Translations under genes and position numbers: made by a program
The notes under the pieces: generated by a model
What the model saw: only the letters and a program-made list of their open reading frames with translations
Told to the model about the DNA's origin: nothing
Databases searched by the model: none
From: JAIOHN01 sp038258185
GTDB lineage: Bacteria; Chloroflexota; Anaerolineae; Aggregatilineales; Phototrophicaceae
Length of the DNA: 29,570 nucleotides
Direction: 5' to 3'
Assembly: GCA_038258185.1 (NCBI GenBank)
Contig: JBBSQD010000046.1
Coordinates: forward strand, 1 to 29,570
Part shown: positions 14,062-22,943 of the stretch, piece after piece
Position numbering within the stretch: position 1 is the first letter of the stretch
How the letters are laid out: each line of letters opens with the position of its first letter

Positions 14062-14418
14062 CTAATCAGACAAATTGACAAACGGCAGTAATGCCAGATG
14101 CCGTGCGCGCTTGATCTCGCGGGCCAGATTACGCTGGCAACGGGCGCAGTTCCCTGTTTGTCGACGAGGGCGAATCTTGCCGGTTTCGTTGATATAGCGG
14201 CGTAGTGTGTCTACGTCCTTGTAGTCAAAGCACTTGCCGTCCGGGCAGTATTCTGTATTGCGGCTGCGGCGACGACCACCACCCCGCCGGTCAAAGCGTG
14301 GGCCTGAATTTGACCTGGGGCGGCGGGAAGATCTTCTTTCTTCAGAAGAATCACTCGAATCGTCGTTCTCGTCGTCGTTTTCGTCTTCGTTTTTATTCCG
14401 GAAATTCCTGTTGCTCAC
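14062..14418 (-). CDS. rpsR: 30S ribosomal protein S18 with acidic N-terminal extension
   Basis: The last 62 residues are a typical S18: F-D-Y-K-D-V-D-T-L-R-R-Y, G-K-I-R-P-R-R, and I-K-R-A-R-H-L-A-L-L-P-F. S18 pairs with S6 on the platform of the 30S subunit. Four cysteines (C-x4-C near the core start and C-x2-C in N-C-A-R-C-Q) suggest a zinc-binding form. The first 55 residues are an unusual Asp/Glu/Ser/Arg-rich and then Arg/Gly-rich tail that makes the protein 118 residues, against roughly 75-80 usually. The GTG start has AGGAGA 9 bases upstream, close behind the ssb stop, so the tail is probably translated. It is the third gene of the conserved rpsF-ssb-rpsR operon. Confidence 0.92.
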   Translation of the reverse strand: MSNRNFRNKNEDENDDENDDSSDSSEERRSSRRPRSNSGPRFDRRGGGRRRSRNTEYCPDGKCFDYKDVDTLRRYINETGKIRPRRQTGNCARCQRNLAREIKRARHLALLPFVNLSD

Positions 14419-14442
14419 GGAACGTATTCTCCTACTTATATA

Positions 14443-14829
14443 TTAGAATGCGTAATCGCCATCCTCGTCGTCCATATAGTCGATATGCTGTTGGCGGCGA
14501 TCGCCCAGCAGGATCATCTCATTGGCGACGAGTTCAGTGCGGAAGTGTTTCTTACCTTCGTCATCTTCCCAACCCCGAGTTTGCAGGCGGCCCTCAATAT
14601 AGACCTGTTGGCTTTTGCTCAGATGTGCTTTGCAGATCTCAGCCAGATTGCCCCATGCGACGACATTAAACCATTCGGTTTCTTCTCGGCGTTCACCTTC
14701 GGCTGAAGTCCAGCTACGGGTCGTAGCTACACTAAAGCTGGTGACCGGTCTACCACTGGGGGTATACCGCATCTCGGGGTCACGCCCCAGATAGCCGATG
14801 ATCATAACCTTGTTTAGCCCGCGTCCCAT
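14443..14829 (-). CDS. ssb: Single-stranded DNA-binding protein
   Basis: This 128-residue protein is an OB-fold SSB, which coats single-stranded DNA in replication and repair. Family features are the start G-L-N-K-V-M-I-I-G-Y-L-G-R-D-P-E, then V-T-S-F-S-V-A-T, E-W-F-N-V-V-A-W-G, and V-Y-I-E-G-R-L-Q-T-R. The OB domain fills about residues 5-112. The remaining tail is only about 16 residues and ends D-E-D-G-D-Y-A-F, an acidic tip like the D-D-I-P-F end that recruits partner proteins. The usual long Gly/Pro/Gln linker is missing. AGGAG lies 11 bases before the ATG. It sits between rpsF and rpsR, the standard arrangement. Confidence 0.93.
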   Translation of the reverse strand: MGRGLNKVMIIGYLGRDPEMRYTPSGRPVTSFSVATTRSWTSAEGERREETEWFNVVAWGNLAEICKAHLSKSQQVYIEGRLQTRGWEDDEGKKHFRTELVANEMILLGDRRQQHIDYMDDEDGDYAF

Positions 14830-14890
14830 GTTTCCTGTTACTCCTTGACAAACCCCTGTTGAGGGTTGGGTTGGTTACTCGCAGCCTCTA

Positions 14891-15181
14891 CTATTCGGCC
14901 AGGACGATAAGGTAACGTAAGACAGTTGATGATAGTTTAAGGTTACGTTCGAGTTCCGGTAAATTGACAGGATCAATATCGGCATACATGAAGACATAAT
15001 AGCCATCACGCTGCTTGTCGATCTCGTAAGCCAGTTTACGGCGGCCCCAACGGTCAATTTTGGTCACCTGACCAAGCTCATTAGCCTCGACCCAAGTCTG
15101 AACCTGACTAACACTCTCGTTAATCACTTCTTCGTTGGAGTCCAGGCGAACTATAAAACCAAGCTCGTATGCTCTTTTCAT
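14891..15181 (-). CDS. rpsF: 30S ribosomal protein S6
   Basis: This 96-residue protein is S6, which forms a pair with S18 on the 30S platform and binds 16S rRNA. Typical segments are the start K-R-A-Y-E-L-G-F-I-V-R, then the conserved W-G-R-R-K-L-A-Y-E-I, Y-Y-V-F-M-Y-A, and L-S-S-T-V-L-R-Y-L-I-V. The ATG at 15181 gives the normal family length; the in-frame GTG at 15226 would add 15 residues with no family match. The nearest AGGAG is about 14 bases upstream, a rather long spacing. It is the first gene of the rpsF-ssb-rpsR operon and has its own promoter about 100 bases upstream. Confidence 0.92.
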   Translation of the reverse strand: MKRAYELGFIVRLDSNEEVINESVSQVQTWVEANELGQVTKIDRWGRRKLAYEIDKQRDGYYVFMYADIDPVNLPELERNLKLSSTVLRYLIVLAE

Positions 15182-15202
15182 TGCTCTGTGTGGTTCTCCT
15201 TC

Positions 15203-15222
15203 CACGGGTTTGCCCCACAGTG
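15203..15222 (-). promoter_or_regulatory. Hairpin in the rpsF leader, possible S6:S18 site
   Basis: In the minus-strand leader, C-A-C / G-T-G and G-G-G / C-C-C pair around a GCAAA loop with a 3-base bulge, and the 3' arm contains CCG. Bacterial rpsF leaders often carry an RNA that S6:S18 binds to limit its own translation. This structure is in the right place, but I cannot confirm a match to the known consensus by eye. Confidence 0.25.
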
Positions 15223-15277
15223 ACACAGGTGTGTTTGTGAAGCGGAAAGTATGGATTATGGTGTTACTAACGGGGTC

Positions 15278-15306
15278 ATACTACCTGATTGGCGGTTTTT
15301 TAGCAA
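15278..15306 (-). promoter_or_regulatory. Candidate sigma70-type promoter of the rpsF operon
   Basis: On the minus strand TTGCTA (15306-15301) and TAGTAT (15283-15278) are exactly 17 bases apart, each matching 4 of 6 consensus bases. The predicted start near 15270 leaves a leader of about 90 bases before the rpsF ATG. The Nudix stop at 15317 is directly upstream, and I see no terminator between them. Confidence 0.45.
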
Positions 15307-15316
15307 CGGTAAATTA

Positions 15317-15808
15317 TTAATCTTCATTCGGGTAATGAAACAAAGCTGCAGGCTGATTTTTCAGTGCATCGCCTAAAACAGTGCGGTGGCGGGACAGGAA
15401 ATCAGCCGGTAACGCATCCGGCGCAAAATAGCGTACATCCAGCGATTCGTCGTCATGGATATGGGGCTTGCCTGCAAGAGGTTTGCAGCGAAATGCAATG
15501 CTGATAATAGCGACCTGATCGCCATTGGGGTAGGCGCCAACCCAATCCGACCCACCGTAAACACCGATGATCTGCTGCGGATATACCTGAATGCCTGTTT
15601 CTTCAAAAACCTCTCTGACGACTGCTTCAGCGGGCTCTTCGCCGGGGTCAATCGCGCCGCCGGGAAAACACCACAGCCCATTATCGACGCGTCGATGCAG
15701 CAAAAATTCGCCTTGTGGGTTGATGACCACGCCCGTTGCTCCCGTAATCATAATGAGATCATGCCCGATTTTGGCACGTAAACCTTTGATGTAGTCGGAA
15801 ATGGGCAT
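15317..15808 (-). CDS. Nudix hydrolase
   Basis: This 163-residue enzyme has a perfect Nudix box from G51 to I73: G-x5-E57-x7-R65-E66-V-F-E69-E70-T-G-I. It hydrolyses a nucleoside diphosphate linked to another group using Mg2+. The W-C-F-P-G lead-in and V-Y-G-G-S downstream resemble ADP-ribose or nucleotide-sugar type pyrophosphatases, but the substrate cannot be fixed. The ATG overlaps the O-antigen-ligase-like stop by one base (TAATG), so it is the last member of the glycan gene chain. This suggests, without proving it, a role in clearing nucleotide sugars or controlling donor pools. Confidence 0.88.
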   Translation of the reverse strand: MPISDYIKGLRAKIGHDLIMITGATGVVINPQGEFLLHRRVDNGLWCFPGGAIDPGEEPAEAVVREVFEETGIQVYPQQIIGVYGGSDWVGAYPNGDQVAIISIAFRCKPLAGKPHIHDDESLDVRYFAPDALPADFLSRHRTVLGDALKNQPAALFHYPNED

Positions 15809-17268
15809 TAGTCTGCGCTCGCTGAGGTTGAGGCTGTTAATCCAAGATGTGAGGAGGCCAGCGCCAGACTGACAATCAGCCAGAACAGGGTAATGGATGC
15901 CTGAAAATCCAGACGGAAGAAATACAGGTCGAAAATCGCGTTGACCATCGCAGCCAGCAGAGCAGCATGAAAGCCTAAATGGATGGCATCAAGTTCAGGA
16001 TTGTGTTTGACTTTGCGCCATGCTCGCAATCCATAGGCGAACAAAGCCAAAATGGCGGATAAGAAGATCCCTACCCCCACCAGACCGATCTGATTAGCCA
16101 TGATGAGATACATGCTGGCGACATCCGTATAGAGGTCGATTTCCGGTGAGCCAGTAAAACCCACGCCGTTAACGGGATAGCGACTGATGAGCCGCAGCGA
16201 GTCGGTATATTCACCGATTCGCATTTGAGTCGCCAAGTCCGTGCCGGTAAATGCCTGCACGAAACGATCCACATAAATCTGCATTTGTGGCAGCAGCAGC
16301 ATTAACATTCCCGCAATGATGATAATGGGGATGTAACGTCGATAGCGTGCCAGTGTGATGACGGCCAAACCAGCGGCAAAGGCGAGAATGGAGGCACGCG
16401 AGAAGGTCAGGAATAAGGCGATCACCACTAAGGCAAAAATTCCGACGGTTAGCCAACGCTGGCGCATGACCGGACGCGCCGCAAATAACTGGGTTGCGAT
16501 TAATGAAGCCGAAATCGCCATGACCCCGCCGAGCGCATTTGGATCAACCCAGGTGCCAATCGCGCGTTCGGCCAGCCCCGGATTGTCCTCGATATAACGG
16601 ATGACCCCGCCATTGGGATAGCCGATCCGTGCCAGACGCACGAGTGTGCGCTCTGTGATTTCGTCGGGAAGGATATACAGCACAATCGTGATAACTGCCT
16701 GTGCACCCATTGCCAGCATAAACACGGTGACAAGGCGACGAAGTGCTGCCGGTTCACGCAGTAAATCCACCAGAATAAAGGCCAGGCTGATACTGAGCAG
16801 CGTTTCTGCGAATTGGCGCATTTTGGCTGAGGTGGGTGGCGCATAACGCAGACCCAGCGCAAAACTCAGCACCAGCCAGAGCATATAGATCGCGATCAGC
16901 AAATGGACAGGGGTTAGTTGAAGCTGCTGGCGTTTGCCGGTCATCCACAGAAAGGCATAGACCAGTACAAATGCGCCTAGAGCCATATCAATCAATGTGG
17001 GGGTGATGGCGATTTTGAAGGGCAGCGTGCCGAAAGGCAGGACGGCAACGACCGCCACTACCAGATAGAGAGCCGCAGAAACATCCGTGAGGACGTAAAG
17101 CCCGATCAGTAAGCCAATGACCGCGCCAAAAGTGATGGTTGGCCCAGCTATGGTTAATGCGATGCCAATCAGCGCGCCAGTCAAACCGACGACCAGCCCG
17201 ATTAAAAGGCTGTAGGTGCGGCGATCCAGACTGGTGATCCAATTTTGCAGGCTATTCGATGCTTGCAT
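15808..17268 (-). CDS. O-antigen ligase-like (Wzy/WaaL) membrane protein
   Basis: This 486-residue protein has around 11-12 transmembrane segments and the large outer loop in the second half that marks the Wzy_C/O-antigen ligase family. The loop contains R-Y-P-V-N-G-V-G-F-T-G and leads into A-N-Q-I-G-L-V-G-V-G, the equivalent of the family's P-x-x-G-x-G and late G-L-x-G helix. Such enzymes polymerise or transfer lipid-linked glycans on the outer face of the membrane. In this chain of transferases it probably polymerises or attaches the finished surface polysaccharide. The ATG lies 17 bases inside the upstream yfhO-like gene. Polymerase and ligase cannot be told apart from sequence alone. Confidence 0.82.
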   Translation of the reverse strand: MQASNSLQNWITSLDRRTYSLLIGLVVGLTGALIGIALTIAGPTITFGAVIGLLIGLYVLTDVSAALYLVVAVVAVLPFGTLPFKIAITPTLIDMALGAFVLVYAFLWMTGKRQQLQLTPVHLLIAIYMLWLVLSFALGLRYAPPTSAKMRQFAETLLSISLAFILVDLLREPAALRRLVTVFMLAMGAQAVITIVLYILPDEITERTLVRLARIGYPNGGVIRYIEDNPGLAERAIGTWVDPNALGGVMAISASLIATQLFAARPVMRQRWLTVGIFALVVIALFLTFSRASILAFAAGLAVITLARYRRYIPIIIIAGMLMLLLPQMQIYVDRFVQAFTGTDLATQMRIGEYTDSLRLISRYPVNGVGFTGSPEIDLYTDVASMYLIMANQIGLVGVGIFLSAILALFAYGLRAWRKVKHNPELDAIHLGFHAALLAAMVNAIFDLYFFRLDFQASITLFWLIVSLALASSHLGLTASTSASAD

Positions 17269-19519
17269 GGGGTGACCTCAGGCGCAAAATCGCTAAATAA
17301 AGCACCAGTATACCCAGTGTCACCCACGTGACCAGACTTAAAATTGTGCCTATGCGATAGCTCAGCGGATTATACAGCAGGGTGATTTGATGCTCACCTG
17401 CCGGAATTTCCAGCGCACTGAGCGCGCCATAGGCACGTAAAACAGGCGTCGCTTCGCCATCTAGGGTGGCAGACCAACCGGGATAGTCAGGCTGACCCAG
17501 TGAGAGAATGACATTTTCTGATGTATCGACTCTCAGAGAAATCGCTTCTGGCTGAAAGTCGATTATTTCCACGCTCGCATCCGCTGGTACGCTGGCGGGA
17601 AGTTCCATCGAGGGCGGGGTGTTTAGGATGACTGTGCCCCGTGGATCAAAATTTTCATCATGCAGCAGGGCAAATGCAAATTCATCGCTATCCACAACAG
17701 CCGTGTTGACGACGAAATGCGCGAAGGGGCGCGGATCAGCGAGCTGGTGCAGGTTGACTTCACCATAACGATCCGTGCCAGTGGTGATAATCGTACTTTC
17801 GACCGGGAGTTCAGCCCAGTCGGAAAAGACATATTTTACGGCGAATAATTCCCAGGCAAGCGGGTTAATTTTCTCAGGCTCGATCAGACGAAAAGGAATA
17901 TCGAGAAATAGTGGGCTGATACCGCGCATGTCCAGCACTTTGTAGAGACTGCCATAATTATCATGCAGTCCGCGAAAACCATCGACGCGAAAAACGTCTT
18001 CGGAATCGCTCATAACAGGCTCAAGTAACGTGGGAGCTGTCATGCTGAGTTGATCTGCTGGCGGCACCGGGTCATAAGTGCCTTCGGCATCCATATTGAC
18101 GGTGAATAATTCGAAGACCAATACTCCAATTAAAGCAAATATGAGCCAGCGTGATTGCGGGTTTTGAATCAGGCTGGTCACCAGATAAAGTGCGGCACCA
18201 GCCACCACAGCGCTGAGAACCATATTGTTGAGTACCTGATCGGCTGGCTGCGAACCACTTAACCACAGCACAGCCGTAATGCCAGCGCTGATAAGGGTAA
18301 TGCCGAATAAGGCCCATAAAAGGCGTTGAATATTCCGTGTAGCGCTTGATAACTGCGCTTGATTCCATTCGGCCAGATAGATCAACCCGTAGCCAGCCAG
18401 AATCGCCAGACTGTTTGCCACCAGATAGGCGGCGCGTTCTTGTCCACGGAAGAAGCGCAAGCCGGGTAACAGATTGTAAAAGACCGGAAAAATCACGCTG
18501 TTTGCGCCAAAGCTCAGACCCAATGCGATCAGAGCGGTGACTGTCCAGAAAAGTGTCTCGCGTTTTCCCTGCCAGAAACCGATGATCGCCAAGACGAGGC
18601 CGATCGCGTCGATATACAGCGGAGAGAACAGACTCACAACGCCGGGGAAAATGTATTGAATCAGATCGCGGAAGGGGAAGCCATTGCCTTTGGCATCATA
18701 GGTCAGGTCAACCCGCGCTGTATAGGCGAGATATTCTACGCCGGGTAAAAGTTGAACCGCCGCCAGCCCAAAGGTCACGGCGCCTAAAAGGAACGTGCCA
18801 GCGACAAAACTGCGCCAGTGATAGTGTTGGATAAAACTGCGGTAGGCATAATAGGCGACCAGCAGATACGTCAGAAACCAACTGGTTTGCGGATGTCCCG
18901 CTAACCATGAAATACCTAACGCAAAACCTGTGAGCAATAAAGCCGGATAGCGAACACGTTTATATCGGGTGGCCTCTACGATGCCGAGCAATCCCAATGG
19001 CAACCATACACCCGCTTCTAAAATAGCCAATTGCAGCGGAGCATAACCCGTCATGAAGCCGCCATAGGCCGCGATAGTGGCTGTAATCAGTGACCCCGCG
19101 ATGCTGCCTCTACGGCCTGATGTCAGCCGCCGCATGAGCAGATACATCATCAGTGAGTAGGCCAGCACATGGAAAGTCATTTCCAGTTCCAGCGCGTGAT
19201 AGCTCCAGCCGCCACTGATTGAAGCCAGTGCGATGGTCAGCAGGCGCGGTGGATAGAAAACCGCCGCCTGTGTATCCGCAATAAAGGGAAAGCCGCCGTT
19301 ATTATAGGGATTCCATAGCGGCACCTGACCCTGTGAAAAGCGCTCATACTGATAAGCACCGAAAGCCACAAACTGACCAGAAAAATCGCCTTGCTTCAGC
19401 GATGCCTGATCGCCCTGAATCGGGGTAAATAAGCGCCAGAAAAACAGTAACCATAGTGCGATCAAAACTGCTACGGCCAGCCAATCAGCGCGCTTCAGAT
19501 AAATTCTTCGTGTAGTCAA
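17252..19519 (-). CDS. YfhO-like multi-spanning membrane protein
   Basis: This 755-residue protein has the YfhO-family layout: a first membrane segment, an outer loop with D-F-S-G-Q and P-L-W-N-P-Y-N-N-G-G-F-P, about a dozen transmembrane segments, and a C-terminal outer beta-rich domain. That domain contains P-D-Y-P-G-W-S-A-T-L-D-G and ends in I-P-A-G-E-H-Q-I-T-L-L-Y-N-P before a last helix. Known members are GT-C-like and add sugars to teichoic-acid-type polymers; others are uncharacterised. The start is TTG within TTGA overlapping the upstream transferase stop. The position between a GT-C transferase and a ligase supports a role in decorating the surface glycan. Confidence 0.82.
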   Translation of the reverse strand: MTTRRIYLKRADWLAVAVLIALWLLFFWRLFTPIQGDQASLKQGDFSGQFVAFGAYQYERFSQGQVPLWNPYNNGGFPFIADTQAAVFYPPRLLTIALASISGGWSYHALELEMTFHVLAYSLMMYLLMRRLTSGRRGSIAGSLITATIAAYGGFMTGYAPLQLAILEAGVWLPLGLLGIVEATRYKRVRYPALLLTGFALGISWLAGHPQTSWFLTYLLVAYYAYRSFIQHYHWRSFVAGTFLLGAVTFGLAAVQLLPGVEYLAYTARVDLTYDAKGNGFPFRDLIQYIFPGVVSLFSPLYIDAIGLVLAIIGFWQGKRETLFWTVTALIALGLSFGANSVIFPVFYNLLPGLRFFRGQERAAYLVANSLAILAGYGLIYLAEWNQAQLSSATRNIQRLLWALFGITLISAGITAVLWLSGSQPADQVLNNMVLSAVVAGAALYLVTSLIQNPQSRWLIFALIGVLVFELFTVNMDAEGTYDPVPPADQLSMTAPTLLEPVMSDSEDVFRVDGFRGLHDNYGSLYKVLDMRGISPLFLDIPFRLIEPEKINPLAWELFAVKYVFSDWAELPVESTIITTGTDRYGEVNLHQLADPRPFAHFVVNTAVVDSDEFAFALLHDENFDPRGTVILNTPPSMELPASVPADASVEIIDFQPEAISLRVDTSENVILSLGQPDYPGWSATLDGEATPVLRAYGALSALEIPAGEHQITLLYNPLSYRIGTILSLVTWVTLGILVLYLAILRLRSPHASIE

Positions 19520-21813
19520 TTAGACCCATTCCCTTGTGGCAAGGTGATTCTAACACGGTTTAGATAGATAAAATTATCCGCCTGACCCCCATCAGGCGTA
19601 AATACCCGTAAGCGCTGACCATCCGTCTCCTTGTACAGACCCAACTCGACCTCATAAATACCGGGCAGGGCATTGGGGTCAATAGTGAGGGTATGCGTAT
19701 CTTCAATAATGGTGCCGACCTCCCAGCTTGAGGTAGGTGCCTGCCAGTTGACCGGCATACCATCAGCCGCGGCATACTTGGTGAGGGTAGGCGGGTCGAT
19801 AATGCTGGTAAAAACTTTGTAGTCGATATTCATCTTTTGCAGCGCTCGCCAATAGAGAGTGAGTTCGATACTGTCACCCGCTTCGGGACTGAGGTCGGTC
19901 AGCTCATAACCCACCAGTTCGATCTGATTGCCAAAATTCACGCGGATAGGATTGGGCACATTCGATGGATTATCTTCGCGCGGCAGAAGTTCGATATTTG
20001 CTACACTTTGAGTCTCATTGTCAGCGTCAATCATCAGCCGTTCACCCGTTTGAAGATTGTACCAGCCCACTTGAATATCAAGCTGCTGGGGTGCATAGGC
20101 GGTAGCTGGCACCCAGACCGCAATCGTATCCTGCCAGATATAGTCTGCTGGGAGGTCAGTTGTAGCCAGTGTACCTCCGCCTGGATAAATATCACGCTGG
20201 CTGATAATCACGCCATCGGGTGTCACCAGATGAACAAACACGCTCCAGTTCTGTGCGAAAGCTTCTTTAACTTGCCAGCCCAGGGTGATTTCAGCATAGT
20301 CTTCGGGATAGACCTGCTCGGTGGTGGTATAGGCATAGAGCAGATTAACGCGGCCAGCCTGGTTTTCTTCCCTGGATTGGAAAGTAATTGGCGGCGTAAA
20401 AACAGAGCTGTTGTCAATATCTGCTGGAATGTCGGCTAATGCTTCTGGCTTGGCATAGGCTGGCGCGATAAAGACGAAAGGCGTGATAATCGCGATAATT
20501 AAAAAATACGCTGTAGTGCCGCCTATCAGCAAAGGGCGGATGCGCTGCGGCAGCCACCATATCAAACCCACGGTTAACCATAGAATGATGCACGATAAGG
20601 CGCCAAACATCAATCGCCCCTGAGATGCAGGTGTTTCGGCTGTCCAGCGCAGGTAGGAAATAAAACTCACCACCGGCCAGAACACAGTCACCGAAGCGGC
20701 CAGCCAATGCTCAATCCGCCATGATTTATTCATGCGCTGTGGTCTGACCAATACCACAATCACATAGGCCAGCGCAGACAATAAGCCAAGTCCGCCAATG
20801 AGATTGAAAATCAGGTAAATTGTATCGGGCAGTGCCACATTCATGCCGCCGAAAAATCCCCAGAACGCCTGGGTGAAGCTGCTGCGTTCACTCCATATTT
20901 GGGCGGCATTCGCTGGGACAGCACGGCGGCCAACAACGTCCAGAAACATATTTAATCCGGTGGGGTCACCGTAAAGCTGAAAATTGCGCCAGTACCACCA
21001 GCCCGCGATGGCAATCGTCAGCGCAGCAGATAGGGCACCGCCGATGATGATCGGTCGCCAATCACGGAGACGCAGGCTGGTAATCAGCAACGCCAGCGCC
21101 ACAATGGGAATGAGAAAGCCAATATTAAATTTAGCTAGTAAACCCGCACCGGTCACAATGCCGAGCAGGATATAACTGCGCCAGTGGGGACGCTCCGTGA
21201 CTTTCAGCAAGCGCACAATCAGCAGAATCAGCAGATTGCCCAGAAAGTTGGACAAATTATCATTATTAACTGATCCGCTGATGAACAGAAACATGGGCAA
21301 AAAGCCGACCAGTGCAGCCGCGCCTAACTGGGCAAGCTCGACATCGGGTAAGATTTCCTTAGCCAGCAGGTAAGTGACCCATACGGTTCCCAAACCCAGC
21401 ATCACCGAGAAAAAGCGCACGATATGGATCGCTAAAACGGTTCCTTGCCACGGAAAGGCTTCCAATTCAGCATTATGAACCATCATATTGACGTTGCCAT
21501 CCGGGCGGATAATACCAATATCGGCATGTGGGTTGCTGCGCCGGATAGTATCCATATCCGACGTGTCGATGCCTGAGGTCAGGACTGCGGCAATCATATA
21601 ATACAGCGGCGGTTGGCTGCCTTCCTGTCGCCACGGGCCGGGATTCAGCGGGTCTTGAGGGGGCAATTGCAGGCCGTTATCCGCCAGATACTTCACCATC
21701 GGATAATGCCATAATTCGTCCGATGCCTCGAAAATCGGCGTGGTGATGCTGTAAACACTTGCCAGTAGGATGTAAGCGATGGCAATGATGTAAAAGCAGG
21801 GATTAATTTTCAT
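19516..21813 (-). CDS. GT-C membrane glycosyltransferase (PMT/ArnT or DUF2142-like)
   Basis: This 765-residue protein has about 11-12 transmembrane segments followed by an outer, beta-rich C-terminal half of around 280 residues. The first outer loop contains the acidic pair D32-E33 followed by H36 (A-S-D-E-L-W-H-Y) and later Q-P-P-L-Y-Y, the signature of lipid-phosphosugar-dependent GT-C enzymes such as PMT/ArnT and DUF2142 proteins. It would transfer a sugar from a polyprenyl-phosphate donor outside the membrane. The ATG at 21813 overlaps the GT4 stop (ATGA); a longer in-frame start at 21939 would add 42 residues with no membrane-protein character. The C-terminal domain may bind the acceptor glycan. 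Confidence 0.82.
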   Translation of the reverse strand: MKINPCFYIIAIAYILLASVYSITTPIFEASDELWHYPMVKYLADNGLQLPPQDPLNPGPWRQEGSQPPLYYMIAAVLTSGIDTSDMDTIRRSNPHADIGIIRPDGNVNMMVHNAELEAFPWQGTVLAIHIVRFFSVMLGLGTVWVTYLLAKEILPDVELAQLGAAALVGFLPMFLFISGSVNNDNLSNFLGNLLILLIVRLLKVTERPHWRSYILLGIVTGAGLLAKFNIGFLIPIVALALLITSLRLRDWRPIIIGGALSAALTIAIAGWWYWRNFQLYGDPTGLNMFLDVVGRRAVPANAAQIWSERSSFTQAFWGFFGGMNVALPDTIYLIFNLIGGLGLLSALAYVIVVLVRPQRMNKSWRIEHWLAASVTVFWPVVSFISYLRWTAETPASQGRLMFGALSCIILWLTVGLIWWLPQRIRPLLIGGTTAYFLIIAIITPFVFIAPAYAKPEALADIPADIDNSSVFTPPITFQSREENQAGRVNLLYAYTTTEQVYPEDYAEITLGWQVKEAFAQNWSVFVHLVTPDGVIISQRDIYPGGGTLATTDLPADYIWQDTIAVWVPATAYAPQQLDIQVGWYNLQTGERLMIDADNETQSVANIELLPREDNPSNVPNPIRVNFGNQIELVGYELTDLSPEAGDSIELTLYWRALQKMNIDYKVFTSIIDPPTLTKYAAADGMPVNWQAPTSSWEVGTIIEDTHTLTIDPNALPGIYEVELGLYKETDGQRLRVFTPDGGQADNFIYLNRVRITLPQGNGSN

Positions 21814-22943
21814 AGAATCGACTGGAAAAATTTCAGATAATTTGCTGCGATTTGCTGCCAATTGAATCGTTCTGCCAGCTTTGCAGCCCCCTGTGTGAGC
21901 CGCGCGTTGATTTCGACCTGATTGCTGCGATAGTTCCACAGGATTTGCATCAGAGCATCAGTATTTTGTGGTGGCACCAGCAGCATATTCTCAGCATGGA
22001 TGAATTCTGGAATGTGGACACGCGGCACTGTGGTGATGATGGGGCAGGCAGCATTGATCGCGGCCATCAGGCTCCCACGCCGGAAAGACGCGCCATCGAC
22101 AAACGGAAGCACTACAGCATCCGCACAGGCGAGATACTGGACGACTTTGGTATCTTCCAGAAAACCTGTCCAATGAACCGCATTGGCGAGATTTAAATCC
22201 TGAACACGCCGGTCAATCTCAGCGGCGTAGGCTTGGTTGGTCGGGTCGCTGGTGCCTGTGCGTGCGCCGATCATGATGAGTTTAATGGTGAGCTGATAGT
22301 GATCTCGGAGGCTGGCTACACTCTCCAGTAAAGTTTCTATCCCTTTGCTGCGGTTGAGCATCCCAAAATAAGCGAGTACAAAATCATCGTTTGTGGCGTT
22401 GATCCGCTGGCGCCATTCGGCTGGATTATAACTGCTGGGCAAGTTACTCAGAATGTTACTGCCGATAGGGATAAGGCAGACATTTTGTTGCTGCGCCAGT
22501 TGTTGCTGATCTTCGTGATTGGTGACAATCACTCCCTTGGATCGCTTTGCCAGATGCGACACGATCCATGTGCGCAGCAAACCTGCTTTGGGAAACAGAT
22601 AGGGAAAGCGCATGTCATGAAATGTTGTCACCACGGGCAGCGAGCCCAAAAAATCCGGCAAAAAGTGAATCCACGGGGACATCTGATAAGCGGCAGTCTG
22701 AAACTGGAGATTGACCACGTCCAGTTTTTGGGTGATTGCCCATTGTTTAATTGCTTGCAGACTGCCGAAATTCCAGCGCTCAATAGTGTTGGTCAGGGGC
22801 AAATCTGCTTCCTGAGCGCCTGATGTGCTGAAAAGATAGATGTCCTGCCCCTGCTGTTGAAGCTCCCGCGCCAGAATTTGCGTATAAGCGCCAACGCCGC
22901 CTTGCATGGGGGGGTATTCCCCAGTGACAATTCCGATACGCAT
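21810..22943 (-). CDS. GT4-family glycosyltransferase
   Basis: This 377-residue GT-B enzyme begins with the acceptor-side Rossmann domain (M-R-I-G-I-V-T-G-E-Y-P-P, then G-G-V-G-A-Y). Its donor-side half contains A-Y-F-G-M-L-N-R-S-K-G-I-E (about 192-204) and the late L-V-P-P-Q-N region typical of GT4. It would add a sugar from a nucleotide donor in the cytoplasm, retaining anomeric configuration. At the usual E-x7-E region the second Rossmann domain reads V-L-P-F-V-D-G-A-S-F-R-R-G-S, which fits the GT4 group that is looser there. The ATG overlaps the GT2 stop by one base, and its own stop overlaps the next start. Donor and acceptor are unknown; GDP-D-rhamnose is one candidate. Confidence 0.85.
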   Translation of the reverse strand: MRIGIVTGEYPPMQGGVGAYTQILARELQQQGQDIYLFSTSGAQEADLPLTNTIERWNFGSLQAIKQWAITQKLDVVNLQFQTAAYQMSPWIHFLPDFLGSLPVVTTFHDMRFPYLFPKAGLLRTWIVSHLAKRSKGVIVTNHEDQQQLAQQQNVCLIPIGSNILSNLPSSYNPAEWRQRINATNDDFVLAYFGMLNRSKGIETLLESVASLRDHYQLTIKLIMIGARTGTSDPTNQAYAAEIDRRVQDLNLANAVHWTGFLEDTKVVQYLACADAVVLPFVDGASFRRGSLMAAINAACPIITTVPRVHIPEFIHAENMLLVPPQNTDALMQILWNYRSNQVEINARLTQGAAKLAERFNWQQIAANYLKFFQSIL

